Assembly (NCBI GenBank): GCA_017434885.1
Contig: JAFSGE010000026.1
Location: 17,586-81,585, forward strand
DNA from: Lachnospiraceae bacterium
Lineage (GTDB): Bacteria; Bacillota; Clostridia; Lachnospirales; Lachnospiraceae
Reading direction: 5' to 3'
Length of the DNA: 64,000 nucleotides
The notes beneath the pieces are model-generated. The model saw only the letters and a program-made list of their open reading frames with translations, made no database searches and had not been told where the DNA came from. Of the stretch, positions 53,327 to 62,073 are shown one piece after another. The position numbers were made by a program, and so were the translations under genes. How positions within the stretch are numbered: position 1 is the first letter of the stretch; every line of letters starts with the position of its first letter.

Positions 53327-54001
53327 ATGTCTATTTTTGCAACAGAAATTATTGATGAAGAGTGGGGCAATTACTTTGCCCTGACAGGTGCAGGCTACGC
53401 GGCGCTGATTATCCTTATGGTAGGGATTCTGCTTGTGGCATGTATGATTGGTAATCGCGGCGGAAAGGCCAAATTCAACACGAAACAGTTGGTGTTTTCT
53501 GCTGTGGCTATGGCTCTTGCCATGGTTACCAGTATGATTAAACTGTTTGAACTGCCGATGGGTGGCTCAGTTACGTTGTGCAGTATGCTGTTTATTTGTC
53601 TGATAGGCTATTGGTATGGCTTTTCGAAAGGGCTTTTGGCAGCAATCGCTTACGGCTTTTTGCAGCTGATTGTAGACCCTTATATTATCAGCATTCCACA
53701 AATGCTGACGGACTATATTTTTGCGTTTGGCGCACTGGGACTTTCAGGTGTTTTTTCCGGTAAAAAGCACGGACTTGTCTTTGGTTTCCTTTTGGGTGTG
53801 TTCGGACGTTTTGTGTTTGTCTTTTTATCGGGAATGATTTTCTTCGGAAGCTATGCTTCAAGTTATAATATGGCGGCGCCTGTCTATTCTTTTGTATATA
53901 ATGGCTCTTATATCGGTGCGGAGACATTGGTGACGGTAATTATTCTGCTACTTCCGCCGGTTTCCAAGGGACTTGCGAAGGTGAGGGATATGGCAATCTG
54001 A
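53327..54001 (+). CDS. thiT: Thiamine ECF transporter S component
   Basis: 224 residues. After an extra N-terminal membrane helix (about 20-42), the protein matches ThiT: LVFSAVAMALAMVTSMIKLFELPMGGSVTL, then WYGFSKGLLAAIAYGFLQLI and the aromatic-rich end SFVYNGSY. It captures thiamine for an ECF module encoded elsewhere. ATG 53327 is seven bases after AAGGAGG; an upstream in-frame start at 53303 falls within the hairpin. Controlled by the TPP riboswitch. Confidence 0.9.
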   Translation: MSIFATEIIDEEWGNYFALTGAGYAALIILMVGILLVACMIGNRGGKAKFNTKQLVFSAVAMALAMVTSMIKLFELPMGGSVTLCSMLFICLIGYWYGFSKGLLAAIAYGFLQLIVDPYIISIPQMLTDYIFAFGALGLSGVFSGKKHGLVFGFLLGVFGRFVFVFLSGMIFFGSYASSYNMAAPVYSFVYNGSYIGAETLVTVIILLLPPVSKGLAKVRDMAI

Positions 54002-54003
54002 CC

Positions 54004-54033
54004 TTGACAAGTAAAATCGGAAAGTCGCATAAT
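54004..54033 (+). promoter_or_regulatory. Promoter of the second traX-like gene
   Basis: TTGACA at 54004-54009 and CATAAT at 54028-54033 are 18 bp apart, just after the thiT stop. Confidence 0.6.
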
Positions 54034-54055
54034 AGAAATAAAAACGGAGGTCGTG

Positions 54056-54823
54056 ATGAAGAAAAAATATTTGACTGGAAAAGGATTTAATTCAAATCAG
54101 TTAAAGCTTTTTGCAATTATTGCGATGACGATTGACCATTTGGTAAGTGTGATTTTTCCGGGATATCCCAAAGAATGGTGGATTATAGCGTTACACATTA
54201 TCGGCAGGCTGACAGCGCCGACTATGTGGTTTATGATTGCGGAAGGGTATTTTTATACCCGTAATTTAAAGAAATACATAGGTCGTTTATTTTTATTTGC
54301 GTTTATCTCGCATTTTGCATATAATTTTGCGTTTGGAATTCCTTTTATTCCGTTCCAAACGTCTGTATTTAATCAGACCAGTGTAATTTGGTCATTGGCG
54401 TGGGCAGTAGTGGGAATTGCTTTGTCGGATCCAAAGCGCAGTAAGTTAAAGCAATGGCAGCAAACGCTGCTGATAATGGGAATCTGCGTTATTACCTTCT
54501 GCTCAGACTGGAGCTGTATTGCGGTGATGGCAATTATCGGAATTTATTATAATCGCGGAAATCTGAAAAAACAGGTTATGAGCATGATGTCATGGGTTGC
54601 CATGTACGCATTGATTTACTTCCTGTTTATTGATAAAGTTTACGGTATTTTGCAGTTAGGTGTAATTATATGTGTTCCGTTTATTATGAATTATAATGGT
54701 GAGCGCGGTAAGTGGAAAGGAATGAAATGGTTTTTCTACTTATATTATCCTGCACATTTGATTGTATGTGGCATTATACGATTGCTTCTCCACGGAAATG
54801 TGGGTGTGATGATTGGTGGCTAA
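54056..54823 (+). CDS. TraX family membrane protein, second copy
   Basis: 255 residues, about seven to eight helices. NSNQLKLFAIIAMTIDHLVSVIFPG, GRLTAPTMWFMIAEGYFYTRN and MNYNGERGKWKGMKWFFYLYYPAHL match TraX. Same general plan as the protein at 27573 but well diverged, so an old duplication or independent acquisition. ATG 54056 chosen; GTG 54053 adjacent. Function in Firmicutes unsettled. Confidence 0.82.
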   Translation: MKKKYLTGKGFNSNQLKLFAIIAMTIDHLVSVIFPGYPKEWWIIALHIIGRLTAPTMWFMIAEGYFYTRNLKKYIGRLFLFAFISHFAYNFAFGIPFIPFQTSVFNQTSVIWSLAWAVVGIALSDPKRSKLKQWQQTLLIMGICVITFCSDWSCIAVMAIIGIYYNRGNLKKQVMSMMSWVAMYALIYFLFIDKVYGILQLGVIICVPFIMNYNGERGKWKGMKWFFYLYYPAHLIVCGIIRLLLHGNVGVMIGG

Positions 54824-54868
54824 GTAAATTGGGTTCTGAAAAAACACAATAATTTTGGAGGCAATTAA

Positions 54869-55165
54869 ATGAGCATTACAGTAAATTTATACTATACAGG
54901 CAAAGACGGCAGTGCCAGAGCCTTTGCAAAAGAAATGACAGAGCGGGGAATTGTGGATGCTGTCCGCCGGGAAGAAGGCAATGAGCGGTATGAATATTTT
55001 TTCCCCATGGATGATGAGGAAACCGTGCTTTTGATTGACCGGTGGAAAAATCAGGAAGCCATTGATTTGCACCACAAATCAGAGATGATGAAGCAGATTG
55101 CAGAGCTTAGAGATAAGTATAAGCTGAGACTTAAGGTGGAAAGATATATTGATGAGCCTAAGTAG
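54869..55165 (+). CDS. Antibiotic biosynthesis monooxygenase (ABM) domain protein
   Basis: 98 residues with the dimeric alpha-beta barrel pattern of small quinol monooxygenases (YgiN-like): VNLYYTGKDGSARAFAKEM and the EETVLLIDRWKNQEAIDLHHKSE strand-helix. True substrate unknown. TTGGAGG ribosome site. Confidence 0.78.
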   Translation: MSITVNLYYTGKDGSARAFAKEMTERGIVDAVRREEGNERYEYFFPMDDEETVLLIDRWKNQEAIDLHHKSEMMKQIAELRDKYKLRLKVERYIDEPK

Positions 55166-55239
55166 GTTACGCAGAAAACTGAAAAGGTGCAGAGGCAGCA
55201 GAACTGATAAAACCAAGGCTATCAAGTGAGGACTTACAG

Positions 55240-56052
55240 ATGAAGCAGGAGTTGACCGTTATCAAATTACAGGAAAAGTTGTATCGCATTCAGGAAGACA
55301 GTGAATTTATGAATGTGGATGCTTACCTGATATGCGGACAGGATAAGGCTGTGGTGATAGATGGGCTTGCGATTATGCCCGGACTTTATGATTGTGTCAG
55401 AGCAATTACAGATAAGCCGCTTTCCATGATTGTAACTCACGGACATCCCGACCATGCAGGGAAAGGAATGCAGGAGTTTTTAGAAGCGGGATGCGAGGTT
55501 TATCGTAGTCCAAGGGAAAAAGAACTGGTGGAATTGTATATACCGGAGACTGATTTGGCACTCATAAAAGACATAGAAGAAGGAAATACTTTTAATTTGG
55601 GCGGTATCATTCTGGAAATTATGGAACTTCCCGGTCATACACCCGGTTCGGTAGTGGTATTCTGGCGAAATGAAAAGATATTGTTCAGCAGCGATGCCAT
55701 CGGCTCGGGAGGTTTGTGGATGCAACTGCCGGAAAGCCTGCTGCTTACGGAATATTTGTCCGGTTTGGGAAAACTGGAAGATTTGCTTGCAAATTATCCG
55801 GAAACAAAGATTTATACAGGACATTCTTGGCAGATTATCTCGCATATTGATAAGGACAGGGATTACCTTAATAAGGCATATGTAGATGAACTGTTTGCTT
55901 TAACGGAGGGAATCATTGAGGGAACCCTGACAGGAGATAAAAAAGAAATTCCTATGGATATTATGGAAGGAATTGACATCCGAAGCGTAAAGGGAAACGA
56001 GGTAGTTGATTATTGTTACGATGTCCGAAAAATCCATAAGAAAAAAATATAA
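55240..56052 (+). CDS. Metallo-beta-lactamase fold hydrolase
   Basis: 270 residues with the binuclear metal motif THGHPDHAGKG (about 67-77), a further ligand His in LPGHTPGSVVVFW, Asp in FSSDAIG, and His in YTGHSW. Could be a glyoxalase II-like thioesterase or other hydrolase. A terminator follows, so it ends its unit. Confidence 0.85.
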   Translation: MKQELTVIKLQEKLYRIQEDSEFMNVDAYLICGQDKAVVIDGLAIMPGLYDCVRAITDKPLSMIVTHGHPDHAGKGMQEFLEAGCEVYRSPREKELVELYIPETDLALIKDIEEGNTFNLGGIILEIMELPGHTPGSVVVFWRNEKILFSSDAIGSGGLWMQLPESLLLTEYLSGLGKLEDLLANYPETKIYTGHSWQIISHIDKDRDYLNKAYVDELFALTEGIIEGTLTGDKKEIPMDIMEGIDIRSVKGNEVVDYCYDVRKIHKKKI

Positions 56053-56073
56053 TAAGCAGTAGAAAATATTAAA

Positions 56074-56115
56074 AATACCACTTGAAAAAACATGATACAA
56101 GTGGTATTCTTTTAA
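56074..56115. terminator. Intrinsic terminator before malQ
   Basis: The stem AATACCACTTG with CAAGTGGTATT, loop of 13 A-rich bases, followed by CTTTT. Confidence 0.8.
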
Positions 56116-56120
56116 ATGAA

Positions 56121-56138
56121 ATTGGTAACGTTTCCAAT
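56121..56138. promoter_or_regulatory. LacI/GalR-type operator upstream of malQ
   Basis: ATTGGTAACGTTTCCAAT is a near-perfect palindrome around a central CG, the pattern bound by LacI-family regulators. A LacI-family gene follows malQ, so it is the likely binder; a CcpA site is the alternative. Confidence 0.6.
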
Positions 56139-56216
56139 TTTGCGTTATAAGGTGTTTTTTAGAGAAATATTTTTGATAAATTTGGTCACATAAAGGTGAC
56201 AGAATGAGAGGTTATT

Positions 56217-57698
56217 ATGAGAGCAAGCGGCGTTTTATTACCGGTTTCAAGTATTCCGTCCAAATACGGAATCGGAACATTTTCAAAAGAAGCATATGAG
56301 TTTGTGGATTTTCTGGCACAGGCCGGTCAGACTTATTGGCAGATTCTTCCTTTAGGTCCTACCGGATACGGTGATTCACCTTATCAGTCATTTTCCACCT
56401 ACGCAGGAAACCCCTATTATATTGATTTAGAGCAGTTAGTAGATGCGGGGTATCTGACGCAGGCGGACTGTGATGCTTGTGATTTTGGTGATAACGCGGC
56501 GTATGTGGATTATGAAAAAATATATCTGTCCCGCTTTAAAATTTTGTATAAGGCTTTTAAGAACAGCAATATTGAGGACGATGAAGAGTTCAAAGCCTTT
56601 AGGAAGAAGAATGCTTCATGGGTAGCAGACTACGCTCTTTTTATGGCCATTAAGGACAGTAAGAAAGGAATCAGCTGGTCAGAGTGGGAAAAAGATATTA
56701 AGAGCAGAAAAGAAAGTGCATTAAAGAAGTATGAACAGGAACTGTCCGAGCAGGTGCTTTTTTATGAGTTTCAACAGTTTTTGTTCCAAAAACAGTGGTT
56801 TGCATTGAAACAATATGCTAATGAAAAGGGAATTTCCATTATCGGTGATATCCCGATTTATGTTGCATTTGACAGTGCGGATACATGGGCGAATCCGCAG
56901 CTGTTCCAGTTTGATGAGGAAGGGACACCGATTGCGGTGGCAGGTTGTCCGCCGGATATGTTTTCCGCTACCGGACAGCTTTGGGGAAATCCGTTATATC
57001 GTTGGGATTATCACAAAGAAACCAGATATGAGTGGTGGATGCAGAGAATTGCCCATTGCTTTGAATTGTATGATGTGGTGAGAATTGACCATTTCAGAGG
57101 ATTTGATGAGTATTATGCCATTCCTTACGGCGACCCGACAGCAGAGTATGGCCATTGGGAAAAGGGACCTGGATATGAACTGTTTCAAACCATGAAAAAG
57201 AAACTGGGAAACAAAGCAGTAATTGCAGAGGATTTGGGATTTTTGACTCCTTCGGTCATGAAATTGGTAAAAAAGACCGGTTATCCGGGAATGAAGATTT
57301 TGCAGTTTGCATTTGATTCCAGAGAAGAGAGTGATTATCTTCCGCATAACTACACTCCTAATTCTGTAGTGTATACAGGAACACATGACAATGATACTAC
57401 CCTGAACTGGTATCAGACACTTTGCAGACGCGATAAAGCATTTGCCAAAAAGTATCTGAATATTAAGTCGAATAAAGAAGTGACATGGGAATTTATCCGC
57501 GCAGCACTTGCCAGTGTTTCGGAAACAGCCATTATTCCGATGCAGGATTATCTGGAACTTGGTGGGGAAGCCAGAATCAATATGCCTTCTACCCTTGGAG
57601 ATAACTGGAAGTGGCGTATGGTGTCCGGACAGACCGGTGACGAGCTTGCAGAGAAAATTTATGATATGTGTAAGCTGTATGGTCGTTGCAGGAAGTAA
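56217..57698 (+). CDS. malQ: 4-alpha-glucanotransferase (amylomaltase)
   Basis: 493 residues, usual for GH77. Motifs: GDSPYQSFSTYAGNPYYIDL near the start, GDIPIYVAFDSADTW, VVRIDHFRGFDEYYAI (catalytic Asp), IAEDLGFLTPSV (acid/base Glu) and GTHDNDTT. Transfers glucan chains between maltodextrins. A LacI-type regulator follows 43 bases downstream and a LacI-type operator lies upstream. Confidence 0.95.
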   Translation: MRASGVLLPVSSIPSKYGIGTFSKEAYEFVDFLAQAGQTYWQILPLGPTGYGDSPYQSFSTYAGNPYYIDLEQLVDAGYLTQADCDACDFGDNAAYVDYEKIYLSRFKILYKAFKNSNIEDDEEFKAFRKKNASWVADYALFMAIKDSKKGISWSEWEKDIKSRKESALKKYEQELSEQVLFYEFQQFLFQKQWFALKQYANEKGISIIGDIPIYVAFDSADTWANPQLFQFDEEGTPIAVAGCPPDMFSATGQLWGNPLYRWDYHKETRYEWWMQRIAHCFELYDVVRIDHFRGFDEYYAIPYGDPTAEYGHWEKGPGYELFQTMKKKLGNKAVIAEDLGFLTPSVMKLVKKTGYPGMKILQFAFDSREESDYLPHNYTPNSVVYTGTHDNDTTLNWYQTLCRRDKAFAKKYLNIKSNKEVTWEFIRAALASVSETAIIPMQDYLELGGEARINMPSTLGDNWKWRMVSGQTGDELAEKIYDMCKLYGRCRK

Positions 57699-57741
57699 AA
57701 TATGATGCTGACAACAAGGCGTTGTCTGAAGGGAGTGTCAT

Positions 57742-58779
57742 ATGGCAGAAATTACGATAAAAGATATTGCGGAAAAATGCGGTGTGGGAATCGGAACGGT
57801 TTCGAGAGCCATCAACAATCATCCCAATATCAACAGTGAAACAAGAGAGCGCGTTTTGGCAGTGATTAAAGAAATGGGTTACATTCCCAATAACAGTGCC
57901 AGAAATTTAAAGAGAACCGATGCCAAATGTATTGCTGTATTAATCAAGGGCATCATCAATCCTTTTTTCAGTACGGCAGTGCAGACCATTGAAGCCGGGA
58001 TACAAAAGGCCGGATACAGTATGGTGATGCAGCATGTGGAAGCATACGAAAATGAAGTGGAAGTGGCGCTGCAACTGATTAAGGAAAAGCGGCTTCGCGG
58101 AATTATCTTTTTGGGTGGTGCTTTTGTACATGATAAGAAAATGCTGGATATGATGAGTGTACCGTTTATATTCAGCACCATCGGCGGTGCTGCCAACGAA
58201 GACCGTAAGCAAACTTATTCCAATGTGTCGGTTGATGACAGGGCGGAGAGTAAAAAGATGGTTCGGTATTTGCTTGAACTGGGACACCGTGATATTGCAA
58301 TTTTGACAGAAGATGTCTCCGCATCCTCTGTAGGGCAGCTTCGTTTGGAAGGGTATTGGGAAGCCTTTACAGAAAAAGAAATTGCAGTAAATGAGAAACT
58401 GATTTGGAAAATTGATGATAAAGAAGAACCTTATTCGATGGAGAATGGATATGCTGCCACGAAAAAATTATTGGAGTCGGGGGAAAAATTCACAGCACTT
58501 TTTGCAATCTCTGATTTTTTGGCGATCGGTGCATGCAGGGCGCTTCGTGAAGCAGGACTTAAAATACCGGAGGATGTTTCCGTGGCGGGATTTGATGGAA
58601 TTGCATTTGGGGAATATTTTAACCCGCAACTGACCACAATCAGGCAGCCTATAGAGGAGATGTCGGAGAAAACCGTACAGCTTCTTTTGGATGTAATTGA
58701 GGAGAAATGCGGTCATGAGCATTTAGTATTTCCGGCCAGACTCACCATCCGTGAATCTACCGCTCCATGTAATAAGTAA
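57742..58779 (+). CDS. LacI-family transcriptional regulator
   Basis: 345 residues. N-terminal helix-turn-helix ITIKDIAEKCGVGIGTVSRAINNHPNIN, then a periplasmic-binding-like sugar domain with FAISDFLAIGACRALREAGLKIPEDVSVAGFDGI. Position directly after malQ suggests control of maltodextrin use (MalR-like). AAGGGAG ribosome site. Its stop codon begins the 463-bp palindrome. Confidence 0.92.
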   Translation: MAEITIKDIAEKCGVGIGTVSRAINNHPNINSETRERVLAVIKEMGYIPNNSARNLKRTDAKCIAVLIKGIINPFFSTAVQTIEAGIQKAGYSMVMQHVEAYENEVEVALQLIKEKRLRGIIFLGGAFVHDKKMLDMMSVPFIFSTIGGAANEDRKQTYSNVSVDDRAESKKMVRYLLELGHRDIAILTEDVSASSVGQLRLEGYWEAFTEKEIAVNEKLIWKIDDKEEPYSMENGYAATKKLLESGEKFTALFAISDFLAIGACRALREAGLKIPEDVSVAGFDGIAFGEYFNPQLTTIRQPIEEMSEKTVQLLLDVIEEKCGHEHLVFPARLTIRESTAPCNK

Positions 58780-59238
58780 TATTATTTCCTAGCGGCAAAG
58801 TCTTAAAGCAAAAATTGATACCTTTCAATGGCTTTATAAAACTTTTTGCAGGATTTTTTAGAAACGCCCTTTTCATAAATGCATTGCCCGTCGTGACTGT
58901 CTGAAAAGTCACGGCAAAAATAGGATATAAGCCTATGAAACTTTTTGGAAAAATCTAATCAGCATACTTTAAAGATGATATTAACAGGCCATTTCAAAAC
59001 TTGCTTCGCTTCGAACAGTTGAAATGGCCTGTACATCTTTTAAAGTATGCTGATTGATTTTTCATCAAAAGTTTCAAAAGGCTTACATATCCTAATTTTT
59101 GCCTGTGGCTTTGAGTTTTCGCGACGGGTAATTAATAGGCATATGAAAAGGGCGGGTTCAAAAAATCCCAAAAAGTTTTATAAGACTTGAAAGGTATCAT
59201 TTTTGCCTTATGATGCTTTGGCTTGAAAATAATATTAC
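58776..59238. repeat. 463-bp imperfect palindrome (fold-back element C)
   Basis: The whole gap between the LacI-type gene and the convergent CYTH gene is one inverted repeat. The ends are GTAATATTATTT and AAATAATATTAC. Matching blocks include GATACCTTTCAA, TTTATAAAACTTTTTG, GCCCTTTTCAT, CCCGTCG, AGGATAT, AATCAGCATACTTTAAA and ACAGGCCATTTCAA on the left, with their complements on the right; the centre is near 59008. Arms are about 210 bases with modest mismatches and small indels. It has no credible gene. It may be a fold-back mobile element, a giant bidirectional terminator, or a structured RNA. Confidence 0.85.
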
Positions 59239-59738
59239 ATATTACATTGGAACTTTTTTAATGAAAGGTTTGAGTTGTGGTAGTCCCTGTTATAGGTTAC
59301 ATCCTCTAAAAACCAGTCAGGTGCCACAAAGGCATTTGCCATTTCTTCATCGGGGAATTCTACTTCCGCGATAACAAGAGGGGCAAATGGTGCATCAAAT
59401 ACATCTAATTCAATGGTAAGAGTGGGCATGCCTGCAGGGGGCAGGTAACCTTCCTTAAATGTAGGTGTATCAATAGGAAAGAGATAACGTTTCTTTGAAA
59501 TAATATTGCCGTCTGCCTTGGTGCGCAGATGCTCATAGGCTTCTTTGTTCAGCGGAAGATTGTATTCTTCTCTGGCAAGGAGGCCTTTTCCTTTATAAGT
59601 GAGATAGTATTCGTCATTTTGGCGGCGGATACGGATTACAGGATCAGTATTTAGATAAGCCTGTTCGATAATCAGACAGGTTTGTTTGTCTAAAGTGTCG
59701 GGTAATTGTTTTACAGTAAATTTGCGTTCGATTTCCAT
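59235..59738 (-). CDS. CYTH domain protein (triphosphate tunnel metalloenzyme)
   Basis: 167 residues. Opens with the family hallmark EIERKF; paired basic and acidic strands follow (RIRRQNDEYYLTYKG, EEYN, TIELDVF, EVEFPDEE) as in triphosphatases. Likely hydrolyses inorganic triphosphate or a nucleotide. AAAAGGAG ribosome site. Its stop codon touches the end of the palindrome. Confidence 0.88.
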   Translation of the reverse strand: MEIERKFTVKQLPDTLDKQTCLIIEQAYLNTDPVIRIRRQNDEYYLTYKGKGLLAREEYNLPLNKEAYEHLRTKADGNIISKKRYLFPIDTPTFKEGYLPPAGMPTLTIELDVFDAPFAPLVIAEVEFPDEEMANAFVAPDWFLEDVTYNRDYHNSNLSLKKFQCNM

Positions 59739-59882
59739 GAAAAGACTCCTTTTATATTGATAGTTTTATTATAAGTATTTTGGGTAAAAATACAAGAAAA
59801 GCAAAGATGTTTTTAACAGAAAGCAGAAAATATAATACTATAATAGTTCATAAATGCTTTACAAATCTTTACAATTCGTTTA

Positions 59883-59911
59883 TTGGAAAATGTGTTTATT
59901 AGTGGTACAAT
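59883..59911 (+). promoter_or_regulatory. Promoter of the DJ-1 gene
   Basis: TTGGAA at 59883-59888 and TACAAT at 59906-59911 are 17 bp apart. The leader to the ATG is about 62 bases. Confidence 0.5.
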
Positions 59912-59979
59912 AATATAATAGGAAAAAGAAAGGCGGCATAATGTGGCGGGTGAAATAAAGGGAATGAGAGGAATAGTAA

Positions 59980-60531
59980 ATGAGCAAGGTTTGTGTATTT
60001 TTCGGAACAGGTTATGAAGAGATAGAGGCGCTTACGGTAGTAGACCTTTTAAAAAGAGTAAAAATAGAAACGGATATGGTTTCTGTAACAGAAGAAAAGA
60101 CTGTTGTAGGAACTCATGCAATTCCCGTTGTTATGGACAAACTGATTTCAGAAGTGAATTTTGATGAGGTGGATATGATTGTACTTCCGGGAGGAATGCC
60201 GGGTACCAGAAACTTAGAAGCCTGCGAACTTTTGATGGAACAGGTGGATGTGTTTGTCAAGGCAGGCAAACCGGTCTGTGCTATCTGTGCAGCTCCTTCC
60301 ATTTTGGGACACAGAGGACATCTGCAGGGAAAGAAAGCCATTGCTTACCCCGGTTTTGAGGACCAGCTTACAGGTGCAGAGGTAGTATACGAACCGGCAG
60401 TTACGGATGGGAACATTATAACCGGAAGAGGTATGGGCTGCGCTATTGAATTCGGACTTGCCATTGTGGAATATCTGCAGGGAAAAGAAGTGAGGGATGC
60501 ACTGGCAGAAAAAATTATTTTTAAACAGTAG
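59980..60531 (+). CDS. DJ-1/PfpI family protein
   Basis: 183 residues. Family features: FFGTGYEEIEALT (conserved Glu), IVLPGGMPGTRNL, the nucleophile-elbow Cys in CAICAAPSILG, and ITGRGMGCAIEFGLAIVEYL. Close in form to YajL/ThiJ. Proposed roles include deglycase, chaperone and oxidative stress; none can be chosen here. The CBS protein follows. Confidence 0.9.
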   Translation: MSKVCVFFGTGYEEIEALTVVDLLKRVKIETDMVSVTEEKTVVGTHAIPVVMDKLISEVNFDEVDMIVLPGGMPGTRNLEACELLMEQVDVFVKAGKPVCAICAAPSILGHRGHLQGKKAIAYPGFEDQLTGAEVVYEPAVTDGNIITGRGMGCAIEFGLAIVEYLQGKEVRDALAEKIIFKQ

Positions 60532-60570
60532 CACAAAAGACGACGGCAGTACTTGGGAGGCAGTTTACAA

Positions 60571-61011
60571 ATGAATATATTGTTTTTTTTGACACCAAAG
60601 AGTGAAGTGGCGTACATATACGATACGGATTCCATCAGACAGGCAATAGAAAAAATGGAGCATCGCCGTTATTCGGCAATCCCCATTATCAGTAAAAAAG
60701 AAGGATGTTATCTGGGAACACTGACAGAAGGAGATTTGCTCTGGTATATCAAAAATGAAAGTAATTTATCTTTGAGAGATGCAGAAGATATTTCCATTAT
60801 GGATGTTCCGCGAAAATGGGACAATGAGCCGGTAGATGTGGATGTTGATATGGAAGACCTTATGAATAAAGCGATGAATCAGAACTTTGTCCCGGTGATT
60901 GATGACAAAAAATGTTTTATCGGCATTATTACGCGAAAGGATTTGATACAGTATCTCGGCAAAAAATTAGTAAAAGCCCAGCTACTTGCGGGCGGTATGC
61001 ATATTGATTAA
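60571..61011 (+). CDS. CBS-domain protein
   Basis: 146 residues, essentially two CBS motifs: IRQAIEKMEHRRYSAIPII...GTLTEGDLLWYI and VDVDMEDLMNKAMNQNFVPVID...GIITRKDLIQYL. Such stand-alone pairs bind adenine nucleotides and regulate other proteins. ATG 60571 follows GGGAGG. Forty bases after the DJ-1 gene. Confidence 0.87.
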   Translation: MNILFFLTPKSEVAYIYDTDSIRQAIEKMEHRRYSAIPIISKKEGCYLGTLTEGDLLWYIKNESNLSLRDAEDISIMDVPRKWDNEPVDVDVDMEDLMNKAMNQNFVPVIDDKKCFIGIITRKDLIQYLGKKLVKAQLLAGGMHID

Positions 61012-61016
61012 AAAAG

Positions 61017-61040
61017 CGGCAGTCCCTTTTTAGGACTGCC
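61017..61040. terminator. Hairpin after the CBS gene
   Basis: The stem CGGCAGTCC with GGACTGCCG around a six-base TTTTTA-type loop. Only a weak T tract follows, so termination is probable rather than certain. Confidence 0.55.
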
Positions 61041-61072
61041 GATACTGTTAAAAGAAACGGAGATGAGGGGAA

Positions 61073-61576
61073 ATGTTTAACCAGTTGACACAAAAAGATA
61101 TTGAAGCCATGGAGGCAGAAATTGAAGAGAGAAAAGTTGTTATCAGACCGAAATTACTAGAAGCGGTAAAAGAGGCAAGAGCGCATGGTGATCTCAGCGA
61201 AAATTTTGAGTATTATGCTGCAAAAAAAGAAAAAAATAAAAATGAAAGCCGAATCCGCTTTTTGGAAAGAATGATAAAGACGGCAGAAATCATACCGGAT
61301 GATTCCGCAGAAGATGAAATTGGTATGAACACAAAAGTAACTGTAATGTTTGAAGAGGACGGAGCAGAAGAAACTTATAAGATTGTTACTACCATGCGCG
61401 GTAATTCTTTAGAAGGATTAGTCAGCGTGGAATCACCTATCGGAAAGGCGCTGATGGGACACAAGGAAGGTGACAGAGTTTACGTGGAAGTAAACGCAAA
61501 TTACGGTTATTATCTGATTGTCAAAAAAATTGAAAAAAATCCGGATGAAGAGGATGACAAGCTGCGAAGCTTTTAA
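61073..61576 (+). CDS. greA: Transcription elongation factor GreA
   Basis: 167 residues. The N-terminal coiled coil carries the acidic tip motif HGDLSENFEYYAAK that helps RNA polymerase cleave stalled RNA, and the C-terminal FKBP-like domain ends SPIGKALMGHKEGDRVYVEV. Slightly diverged from the common GreA (an acidic tail PDEEDDKLRSF). Could be a second greA-like copy in this genome. Confidence 0.92.
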   Translation: MFNQLTQKDIEAMEAEIEERKVVIRPKLLEAVKEARAHGDLSENFEYYAAKKEKNKNESRIRFLERMIKTAEIIPDDSAEDEIGMNTKVTVMFEEDGAEETYKIVTTMRGNSLEGLVSVESPIGKALMGHKEGDRVYVEVNANYGYYLIVKKIEKNPDEEDDKLRSF

Positions 61577-61592
61577 ACGGCAAAACTTACCA

Positions 61593-61621
61593 ACATATTT
61601 TTTTTATCACCGTTAATACTA
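61593..61621 (+). promoter_or_regulatory. Possible forespore (SigG-type) promoter of the SASP gene
   Basis: ACATA at 61593-61597 and AATACTA at 61615-61621 are 17 bp apart and resemble GYATA / CATNNTA. A hairpin CTTCAGGATAAGC/GCTTATCTTGAAG (61662-61696) lies in the resulting ~115-base leader. Confidence 0.3.
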
Positions 61622-61742
61622 TGAACAAGATAAGTGATGACGAAGCGCTTTGAATGAATAACTTCAGGATAAGCAAACGGCAGAGCTTATCTTGAAGGAT
61701 AGATGACCTGACGGTCAAAAATAATAACGGAGGTGAAAAAAG

Positions 61743-61940
61743 ATGGCAAACAGATCTAATAGAGTAGAAGTTCCTGAAGCTAAGGCAGCTATGGATCGTT
61801 TCAAAACAGAGGTTGCTTCTGAACTTGGTGTTAACTTAAAGGAAGGTTACAACGGTGACTTAACTTCCAAGGAAGCCGGAAGTATTGGCGGTGAAATGGT
61901 TCGTAGAATGATCAAGAAGCAGGAAGAACAGATGAAATAA
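61743..61940 (+). CDS. Small acid-soluble spore protein, alpha/beta type
   Basis: 65 residues, matching alpha/beta SASPs: the GPR-protease region KTEVASELGV, then GYNGDLTSKEAGSIGGEMVRRMI. Coats and protects spore DNA and is degraded on germination. Strong CGGAGGTG ribosome site. Together with the spoVA genes it supports a sporulating host. Confidence 0.95.
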   Translation: MANRSNRVEVPEAKAAMDRFKTEVASELGVNLKEGYNGDLTSKEAGSIGGEMVRRMIKKQEEQMK

Positions 61941-61990
61941 CTCATCAGAAATAATAAGTGATGCAAAACAGCATTTCACGAAAAAGAGTG

Positions 61991-62020
61991 ACCCGTCGGC
62001 GTAAGCCGGCGGGTTGCTTT
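61991..62020. terminator. Intrinsic terminator after the SASP gene
   Basis: The stem ACCCGTCGGC with GCCGGCGGGT (one G-U pair) around GTAA, followed by TGCTTTGTTG. Confidence 0.85.
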
Positions 62021-62073
62021 GTTGTTTGAAACTATAGTATAATAAGTAACAGAAACCAAACTAAGGAGTCATT

